Shown piece after piece: positions 14,492 to 19,764 of a stretch of DNA of 19,764 nucleotides; within the stretch, counting starts at the first letter, position 1; every line of letters starts with the position of its first letter. Origin of the DNA: Rickettsiales bacterium (GTDB taxonomy: Bacteria; Pseudomonadota; Alphaproteobacteria; Rickettsiales; CANDYO01). The translations under genes and the position numbers were made by a program. The DNA is taken from assembly GCA_947424995.1 (NCBI GenBank), contig CANDYO010000014.1, positions 1-19,764 of the forward strand, given 5' to 3'. The notes beneath the pieces are model-generated. The model did not search any database. It saw only the letters and a list, made by a program, of their open reading frames with translations, and was not told where the DNA came from.

Positions 14492-15592
14492 CTAAAGATT
14501 AGTCATCACCTTCATCAATACCATTCCCTCATGAACATTGGCGGTACAAGTTTTGGTAATTACTATTGCATCTTTATCTATACTAATGCTTTTACTTGAT
14601 TGATGGACTATATTTTTCAAGTCTTTTAAGCCATCGAATTTAGCAGGATTACTAATAACAACTAGACTTTCTCCAGCTTGTATTTTCTTTCCTAAAGCAA
14701 CGGACTCAAGAATAAGCCCCCCTACTGGTGCATAAACACTCAAAAAATCCTCTAATTTACAAATAAAACCAGAAAATTCTTTAACTTTAAAATCGCTTTC
14801 AGCAATGACTCCTTTTTCGTTTAGATAGCCTAAGATAGACTCAACTTGCGCCTTAGCATCATCAACATTAATTTGCTCTTGTGAACCAAGTTCAATAGTA
14901 AAAGCTTCAAATGGCGGATTAGACTTATTATATTGCTGATAGAGTGCAAGCCATGGACAAAAACTGGCTTCATCTAATGCTCCGGCAAATTTAGCTGGAA
15001 TCTCTATTATATATTCAATACCAAGTTTAGTAGCTGAATCTAGAGCATATTTGGCGCTATATATATGCGGCTTAGAAATAGTATCGCAATGCAAATCAAG
15101 TACTATATCAGCAGTGACTGCCAATTGCTGCAACTCTAAAGCTAATTTCTTATGATAAGCTATTGGTTTTTGCAACTCTGCTTTGATGTTATCCTGCATT
15201 AATTGTTTAAATAGAGAGATAATTTCGGCAAAAATTTTGTCTTTATTATTTTGAAGGAATTTTTCAAATTTATAACTTAGATCTAGATAATTTCTATTCC
15301 AATTATCTCCAGTCACCGGATCAAATCTACCAGCCGTATATTCTCCAGCTTTACAATCAGCTCCATAAGGATTAGCCAGCGGAACAATAGTTACCTCACC
15401 TTTAGGTGGGTTTTTAGCAAAGTGTTCGATCAATAACAATGCAACTAGGTAGCCTTGTGCTTCAGCAGCATGAACACTAGACTGTAGATATAAAGAAGGA
15501 GCATTTGACTGACTACCTTTAAAATGAAATACTGGAATAGTTAATGCTGCACCACTAGCAAGCGCTCTAGTCTTAATATCTTTTCTAATCAT
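14492..15592 (-). CDS. Succinylglutamate desuccinylase/aspartoacylase family zinc hydrolase
   Basis: This enzyme belongs to the AstE/AspA branch of the M14 zinc carboxypeptidase fold and probably hydrolyses an N-acyl amino acid or similar amide. In the 366-residue form, the zinc ligands are His41 and Glu44 (SSVHAAEAQGY) and His168 (LDLHCDT), with Glu234 (FTIELGSQE) as likely catalytic base. NPYGAD and NWNRNY are the substrate-binding segments of the family. The C-terminal part (about 270-340) resembles a biotinyl-lipoyl-like fold (VYAPVGGLILESVALGKKIQ, AGESLVVISNP), common in the AstE-like proteins. I chose the ATG at 15592 because GAGGGA lies just upstream; a TTG seven codons earlier would overlap that Shine-Dalgarno sequence. 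The exact substrate cannot be read from sequence, and no arginine-succinyltransferase pathway genes are nearby. Confidence 0.88.
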   Translation of the reverse strand: MIRKDIKTRALASGAALTIPVFHFKGSQSNAPSLYLQSSVHAAEAQGYLVALLLIEHFAKNPPKGEVTIVPLANPYGADCKAGEYTAGRFDPVTGDNWNRNYLDLSYKFEKFLQNNKDKIFAEIISLFKQLMQDNIKAELQKPIAYHKKLALELQQLAVTADIVLDLHCDTISKPHIYSAKYALDSATKLGIEYIIEIPAKFAGALDEASFCPWLALYQQYNKSNPPFEAFTIELGSQEQINVDDAKAQVESILGYLNEKGVIAESDFKVKEFSGFICKLEDFLSVYAPVGGLILESVALGKKIQAGESLVVISNPAKFDGLKDLKNIVHQSSKSISIDKDAIVITKTCTANVHEGMVLMKVMTNL

Positions 15593-15641
15593 TATTCCCT
15601 CAAACAATTGCAAGCAAAAAATATGTTATACCCATTTCTAG

Positions 15642-15742
15642 CGTCATCCCTGGTAAGCTGTTTTAGCTAAGCGATCGGGGATCTCAGGAGTTTGGCCTCA
15701 CAAGATCCACGATCGAAGACTGCGTCTTCGCCCAAGATGACG
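15642..15742. repeat. Intergenic palindromic repeat, copy F
   Basis: The outer arms are CGTCATCCCTGG (15642-15653) and CCCAAGATGACG (15731-15742). An inner pair CGATCGGGGATCTC and GATCCACGATCG meets near the centre, next to a GAAGACTGCGTCTTC hairpin. It lies in the 305-base gap between the divergent desuccinylase-like gene and nfu. The rest of the gap is AT-rich with the nfu promoter at its end. Confidence 0.75.
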
Positions 15743-15837
15743 TGGGAATTGCTATTAATAATGTTATACAATAATTTTATTAGTATTGATATTGGTAAAA
15801 TAACCTATCCGATGACAAACTCAAAACTAAACAAAAG

Positions 15838-15865
15838 TTGACAATTAAGCATAAAATCTTAATAC
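15838..15865 (+). promoter_or_regulatory. Predicted promoter for the nfu-hydrolase-ispDF operon
   Basis: A perfect TTGACA (15838-15843) is followed by a 16-base spacer and TAATAC (15860-15865), 32 bases before the nfu ATG. The -10 box matches only partly. AAGAGAGA serves as ribosome binding site. I saw no clear operator. Confidence 0.5.
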
Positions 15866-15897
15866 TTGGAATAATCAACGCTTAAAGAGAGATACAA

Positions 15898-16455
15898 ATG
15901 TTTATACAAACAGAAGAAACTCCAAATCCTGAATCATTAAAATTCTTGCCTGGAGTAAATATTTCTGAAGTTCCAATGAATTTTCTAGATACTTCAGAAG
16001 CGATTAACTCTCCTTTAGCACAAAAATTATTCAGTTTACCTGCAGTTAAATCTATATTTTTAGGTTATGATTTTATCACGGTGACAAAGAAAGAAGAAGC
16101 TAAGTGGGAATTTATTAAAGCAGAAATCCTGGTAACTATCATGGATTTTTTAATTTCAGGCCAACATGCTGTTCACAAAGCTACGGTAAAGGTAGCAACT
16201 AACAATGATGACGTAGAAGAAGATAAAATAGTTAAAGAGATTCGCGAAATTATTGAAACAAGGGTCCGCCCATCGGTTATGCAAGATGGCGGAGACATAG
16301 TATTTCATGACTTTAAAGATGGCGTAGTTAGACTTGAGTTGCATGGAGCTTGTTCCGGCTGTCCTAGTTCAACAATCACTCTAAAAAACGGCATTGAAAA
16401 TATGCTTAAATATTACGTTCCAGAAGTAATTTCTGTTGAAGCTATAGAAGCCTAA
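15898..16455 (+). CDS. nfu: Nfu-type iron-sulfur cluster carrier protein
   Basis: This protein carries assembled Fe-S clusters to target enzymes. The N-terminal Nfu domain (1-85) starts MFIQTEETPNPESLKFLPG, as in mitochondrial NFU1 and alphaproteobacterial homologues. An acidic linker (about 101-110) leads to the C-terminal NifU domain with RPSVMQDGGDI and the cluster-binding Cys152 and Cys155 in GACSGCPSSTITLKNGIE. The 185 residues match the family. It is the first gene of a tight run, with 3 bases to the hydrolase. IspG in this window is a 4Fe-4S enzyme and thus a possible client, but that is inference. Confidence 0.95.
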   Translation: MFIQTEETPNPESLKFLPGVNISEVPMNFLDTSEAINSPLAQKLFSLPAVKSIFLGYDFITVTKKEEAKWEFIKAEILVTIMDFLISGQHAVHKATVKVATNNDDVEEDKIVKEIREIIETRVRPSVMQDGGDIVFHDFKDGVVRLELHGACSGCPSSTITLKNGIENMLKYYVPEVISVEAIEA

Positions 16456-16458
16456 ACG

Positions 16459-17340
16459 ATGCAAGAATTACTGCTAAAACTTCCAGAACTAGAATTATGC
16501 ATTCATCACTTTGGTGAGATATCTAATCCAGCTGTAGTACTTATCACTGGCGCTGCAGGGCAAGCTATTTTATGGGACGAAACTCTTTGTCAAAATCTTG
16601 CCAATAATGGATATTTCGTTATTCGTTTTGACTCTCGCGACACCGGTTTGTCTTCTGGTGTAGATTATGCTATAAATCCTTATAACCTTAAAGATATGGC
16701 TGAAGATGTTTTGAAAATCTTAGACCATTTTAAAATTCAAAAAGCTCATATTGTTGGTATGTCGATGGGAGGATATGTCGCTCAAAATTTAGCTATTTAT
16801 TTTCCACAGCGAATTATTACTCTAACTTTACTAATGACTACCATTAATAGTTCAGCTTTGCGCGGAGTCCGTGGAGTTACTAAATTACCAGGACAAGATG
16901 CAGAAGTAATCAAGCAAATAGCTATAGCCTACCAGGTACCTAGAACAACAAGAGCTGATAGAATCAAATCTTTAACTGATATTTGGCAATTATTTAATGG
17001 CGACGCAGCTCCTTTTCCTTATCAAGAATGGCATAAACTAGCTGAACAATCATATAGTCGCGCTAAAAGCAATAATGCTGTTCGTAACCATCGTCTAGCC
17101 ATCTTAAATTCACCAGCTGATCGCACTGAACTGCTTAAAAATATAGATATACCAACTTTAATCATTCATGGGGAAGCTGATCCAATTATTAAAGTTGCTC
17201 ATGCTCATTACACTCATCAACATATGCCACAAGCAAAATTATTGATAATTGATAAAATGGGACATATCTTATCATCTATATTCACGTCTCAAATTGAAGC
17301 TGCTTTACTTAAGCATTTTAAGACTAGAGAAAAATTATGA
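16459..17340 (+). CDS. Alpha/beta hydrolase
   Basis: This is an alpha/beta hydrolase-fold enzyme of 293 residues. The nucleophile elbow GMSMGG has Ser102; Asp241 (IIHGEADPII) and His269 (DKMGHIL) complete the catalytic triad. The oxyanion region is LITGAAGQA (29-36), and RFDSRDTGLS (57-66) matches the RdmC/aclacinomycin methylesterase-like and epoxide hydrolase-like branch. The cap domain spans about 130-220. No signal peptide is seen, so it is cytoplasmic. The gene follows nfu by 3 bases and overlaps ispDF by 4 (ATGA), so it is coupled to both; the substrate is unknown and co-transcription does not by itself imply an isoprenoid role. Confidence 0.92.
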   Translation: MQELLLKLPELELCIHHFGEISNPAVVLITGAAGQAILWDETLCQNLANNGYFVIRFDSRDTGLSSGVDYAINPYNLKDMAEDVLKILDHFKIQKAHIVGMSMGGYVAQNLAIYFPQRIITLTLLMTTINSSALRGVRGVTKLPGQDAEVIKQIAIAYQVPRTTRADRIKSLTDIWQLFNGDAAPFPYQEWHKLAEQSYSRAKSNNAVRNHRLAILNSPADRTELLKNIDIPTLIIHGEADPIIKVAHAHYTHQHMPQAKLLIIDKMGHILSSIFTSQIEAALLKHFKTREKL

Positions 17341-18461
17341 AAACTATAGCTATAATTGTTGCTGGTGGGTTTGGCAGTAGATTTAATTCAGACATGCCTA
17401 AACAATATACATCGTCTATTCTAATTCAAACCATTAAAAAATTTATTGCGGCAAAAATTGATCAAATTCAAGTAGTTATTCGTCCTCAAGATCTTGAGCT
17501 CTATAATGAGCAAACCAAAGGGCTTAATTTATTACCCCCCTGCTTTGGCGGCAAAACCAGAGGAGATTCGGTAAAAAATGGCCTAGAAGCAATTGTTAAA
17601 TATCAACCTGATTTAGTTTTAGTTCATGATGCTTGCCGCCCTTTTATTTCAATAGAGCTGATTAACCAAATTACTGAACAATTAAAGTTAAATCCAGAGC
17701 ATGGAATAATACCATGCATAAAAGTGCCAGAAACTGTTAAGAGAGTCACCTTTGGACATGCAGAGATTGTTGATCGTGAGAATTTATTTTTAATTCAAAC
17801 TCCACAAGGTTTTTATTTTAAAGAGTTACTGAATGCTTATCAAAATACCAGTAATTTTTATACCGATGAATCTAGTCTAATGGAAAATAAAAACTTACCT
17901 ATCATCTATATACCGGGTGAAAAACAAAATATCAAAATAACTTATCAAGAGGATATAAAAATACCGATGGAAATAAGATCAGGAATAGGTTTTGATGCTC
18001 ATCGCTTTGCAGACGAAACTTTGGAACATAATCATGTTGTTTTAGGTGGAATAAGAATTCCTTTCGAGAAGAAATTAGAGGCTCACTCAGATGGAGATGT
18101 GTTAATTCATGCTTTAGTTGATGCATTGCTTGGATCTATTGGTGCTGGTGATATCGGAATGCATTTTCCTCCATCAGATATGAAATGGAAAAATGCTGAT
18201 TCAAAGTTATTTCTAATTCACGCTAACGACTTGCTAAAACAAAAAAATGCTACCATTAACAATATTGATCTTACCGTTATTTGTGAAAAGCCTCGCCTTG
18301 GTATTTATCGTGAACAAATACGTACTAACTTAGCTAAAATTCTTGATATAGCTGAAGATAAAATTAATGTAAAAGCCACTACTACTGAAAAAATGGGCTT
18401 TACTGGCAGAGGTGAAGGCATCGCTGTTCAAGCAATTTGCAGTATTGCTTTAAATGGTTAG
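17337..18461 (+). CDS. ispDF: Bifunctional IspD/IspF (MEP cytidylyltransferase and MEcPP synthase)
   Basis: This fusion catalyses two non-consecutive MEP-pathway steps: transfer of CMP to MEP (IspD) and cyclisation to methylerythritol 2,4-cyclodiphosphate (IspF), which IspG then uses. IspD (1 to about 210) shows IVAGGFGSRF, PKQY with Lys22, RGDSVKNGL, VHDACRPFI and QTPQGFY. IspF (about 212-374) starts RSGIGFDAHRF with metal ligands Asp220, His222 and His258, and has EAHSDGDVLIHAL, GDIGMHFPPSD and TTTEKMGFTGRGEGI. Length is close to known IspDF proteins. In IspD, the stretch after PKQY is about four residues shorter than in E. coli and lacks its usual Gly. All catalytic motifs that I can name are present. 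It is the last gene of the nfu operon. Confidence 0.95.
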   Translation: MKTIAIIVAGGFGSRFNSDMPKQYTSSILIQTIKKFIAAKIDQIQVVIRPQDLELYNEQTKGLNLLPPCFGGKTRGDSVKNGLEAIVKYQPDLVLVHDACRPFISIELINQITEQLKLNPEHGIIPCIKVPETVKRVTFGHAEIVDRENLFLIQTPQGFYFKELLNAYQNTSNFYTDESSLMENKNLPIIYIPGEKQNIKITYQEDIKIPMEIRSGIGFDAHRFADETLEHNHVVLGGIRIPFEKKLEAHSDGDVLIHALVDALLGSIGAGDIGMHFPPSDMKWKNADSKLFLIHANDLLKQKNATINNIDLTVICEKPRLGIYREQIRTNLAKILDIAEDKINVKATTTEKMGFTGRGEGIAVQAICSIALNG

Positions 18462-18479
18462 GAAAAAATAGCTTCGGTT

Positions 18480-19553
18480 TTAAAACATACTGCCGCCGCC
18501 TCGGCCATTAGTTTTTTTACCGCTGCTCCCAGGAGTTGACTTACTACTCTTTCCAGGAGTAGTTTTACCGCCACTTCTAGGAGTACTACTGTCTTCAAAG
18601 TCCTCCCTTTCATTAGACCCTTTTTTTCCCACTTTATCTCTAAAATGGTAATTATCAGTTTCAACAATGCGTTTATTAGGATCAAAAAACTCTAAGTCAG
18701 TGGCAAAAGTTTTTGCATTAGTTTGATTGCAGTCACCGTGCTGCATAGTATTTAACTTATAAAATAAATAAGCAAGAGCAGCAAACTCTGAGCTTTTCTT
18801 AGCATAGCCTTTTGCACTATCAATTACAATATTGATAAGTAGCTTAAAATTTTCTTCAACTACATCATCGCCGTCCGTATCTGTGCTTCTGTTTCCTTGA
18901 AGACTAAAGGTAGAGATAGTATTATTTTCTTTATTGAATTTTACCGTTTGAGTTCGATTATGTTTACTATATTCCGCAGTAGCTAACCCAATCGCCCGAT
19001 AACAGTTCACAGGTAATGGATCGCATGCATCAGTAAGCCCTTTTGCACCAATTTTTGATAATCTCCTTCCAAGGATGGTCAGATCATTAATTATAGGCCC
19101 ATTATCTATATCCTCCACCTGAGTAACAGCTGTAGCAGCAGCTTCCATAGCCATGGATGAGTTAAAAATATTCTGTCTTGTGGAAGAAGAGGAAGAGGTA
19201 ATAGCATTTCCATCGGATATGCTAGCCTTACCCACGGCTCTTCCAAGAGGGCTCATGTCAACATCGGTTGCATTAGTGACATAATTACCATCAGCTTTTT
19301 TAGCTTCAGGACTGCTCCTAAGTTTCCTAATAGGGCTACCCATAATATCTGTGGCAAAACTACCCATAACTTCTGTGGCAGAATTATCCACAGCGTTTTT
19401 AACACCAGGAGAACTGCTCGCAACCCCTTCACCAGGGCTGGTCATAAGCTTTTTGGCAGGACTCTCTGTAACTCCCTTATTAGAGGTTTCATCTATATTC
19501 GAAGAAGATGAATCTTCTCCCTCTACTGCTCGCTTATGTTTCCCTTTTGACAT
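18480..19553 (-). CDS. Orphan Ser/Thr-Pro-rich protein with disordered basic ends, effector-like
   Basis: I do not recognise this 357-residue protein. Residues 1-130 and 312-357 are low-complexity and rich in Ser, Thr, Gly, Lys; 150-310 look folded and mainly helical (NFKLLINIVIDSAKGYAKK, SEFAALAYLFYKLNTM). Nine Ser/Thr-Pro pairs are confined to the disordered ends (31, 39, 48, 73, 81, 101, 324, 332, 340); three fit the S/T-P-x-K/R form targeted by cyclin-dependent kinases (SPAK, SPIR, TPGK). The N-terminal KGKHKR cluster could be a nuclear-import signal. Residues 58-73 are a small tandem duplication (SATEVMGS, FATDIMGS). The C-terminus ends GRGGGSMF. There is no Sec signal or membrane helix. 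The gene is convergent with ispDF (18 bases between stops) and has an AAGGGAT ribosome binding site. A secreted effector is a composition-based guess. Confidence 0.78.
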   Translation of the reverse strand: MSKGKHKRAVEGEDSSSSNIDETSNKGVTESPAKKLMTSPGEGVASSSPGVKNAVDNSATEVMGSFATDIMGSPIRKLRSSPEAKKADGNYVTNATDVDMSPLGRAVGKASISDGNAITSSSSSTRQNIFNSSMAMEAAATAVTQVEDIDNGPIINDLTILGRRLSKIGAKGLTDACDPLPVNCYRAIGLATAEYSKHNRTQTVKFNKENNTISTFSLQGNRSTDTDGDDVVEENFKLLINIVIDSAKGYAKKSSEFAALAYLFYKLNTMQHGDCNQTNAKTFATDLEFFDPNKRIVETDNYHFRDKVGKKGSNEREDFEDSSTPRSGGKTTPGKSSKSTPGSSGKKTNGRGGGSMF

Positions 19554-19653
19554 ATCTCTATCCCTTAAATTTTAAAATATGGATTACTTTAATACCTCTA
19601 TAAAAACTTGAATTATGTAAATAATAGCTAAAAATCGTTAATTAAGGGCGGGT

Positions 19654-19764
19654 TCAAGAATCTAGCGCAACGACATTATTTTCACGTAAAGCTTCGAGAG
19701 GAGTAAGATAACCTAATACCTTAAGGGGAGTATTATTAATTATATTCTCTATCCAGTCAATATG
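19654..19764 (-). mobile_element. C-terminal end of an IS30-like transposase (partial, runs off window)
   Basis: The minus-strand frame from the window edge to a TGA at 19654-19656 gives 36 residues: HIDWIENIINNTPLKV, then LGYLTPLEALRE, then NNVVALDS. This matches the C-terminal DDE-domain end of IS30-family transposases, where NNTPRKCLGYKTPxEV and a final VALxx are conserved. The stop is followed by CGCCCTTAATTAACG on the minus strand, where the terminal inverted repeat would be expected, but the other end is not in view, so neither the repeat nor a target duplication can be assigned. The body of the element lies to the right of the window. Between it and the 19553 gene (about 100 bases) I see only AT-rich sequence. 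Confidence 0.7.

Noticed and set aside
15593..15613. TTG start extending the desuccinylase-like protein by seven residues
   Set aside because: The extension covers the GAGGGA ribosome site of the ATG at 15592 and adds nothing conserved.
6554..15742. CRISPR array formed by the repeated palindromes
   Set aside because: The copies are kilobases apart, not regularly spaced, and no spacers or cas genes are present.
18458..18685. Minus-strand frame of 75 codons overlapping the 3' end of the Ser/Thr-Pro-rich gene
   Set aside because: It lies in another frame of that gene and no Shine-Dalgarno sequence precedes it; the Leu/Val-rich product looks like a frame shadow.

Overview
The window reads as chromosome from an AT-rich alphaproteobacterium, most likely an obligate host-associated member of the Rickettsiales. 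Pointers are an IspD-IspF fusion (typical of alpha- and epsilonproteobacteria), a ParC of 738 residues, a PleC/DivJ/PdhS-type histidine kinase, Coq7-type ubiquinone hydroxylase, a two-domain Nfu protein, low coding density with large palindromic intergenic repeats, and three effector-like orphan proteins. The two MEP isoprenoid genes (ispG and ispDF) argue against Rickettsia sensu stricto, which lacks that pathway. The genus cannot be fixed from sequence alone.

Layout. 1-2185 (minus): a large orphan protein with a possible cysteine-protease-like H/N/C triad, stopped by one TAA, after which the same frame stays open for 135 codons to the window edge. 2253-3728 (minus): a compact redox operon bcp-dsbB-coq7 with overlapping genes. 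3972-5225 (minus): ispG. 5378-5960 (minus): rplU-rpmA. 6072-6481 (plus): RNase P RNA, sharing a short divergent promoter region with rplU. 6777-8993 (minus): parC. 9404-10873 (plus): a membrane histidine kinase. 11276-12475 (plus): an orphan Ala/Pro/Ser-rich protein with an internal duplication. 12786-14389 (minus): cysT-cysW sulfate-type permease pair without its ATPase or binding protein. 14492-15592 (minus): succinylglutamate desuccinylase/aspartoacylase-like enzyme. 15898-18461 (plus): nfu, alpha/beta hydrolase, ispDF in one tight run. 18480-19553 (minus): a Ser/Thr-Pro-rich orphan. 19654-19764 (minus): the C-terminal end of an IS30-like transposase running off the window.

Almost every non-coding gap larger than about 200 bases carries a long imperfect palindrome (six sites: 3801-3923, 6554-6746, 9191-9322, 10931-11118, 12518-12710, 15642-15742). 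Two share arms and loop; three share a common 5' end and exchangeable hairpin modules. They look like a mobile, non-autonomous, nested repeat family.

Functionally the window mixes housekeeping (translation, tRNA processing, DNA topology, Fe-S assembly, isoprenoid and ubiquinone synthesis, thiol redox) with accessory genes. I see no multi-gene new system; the most novel material is the three orphan, possibly secreted proteins and the palindromic repeats.
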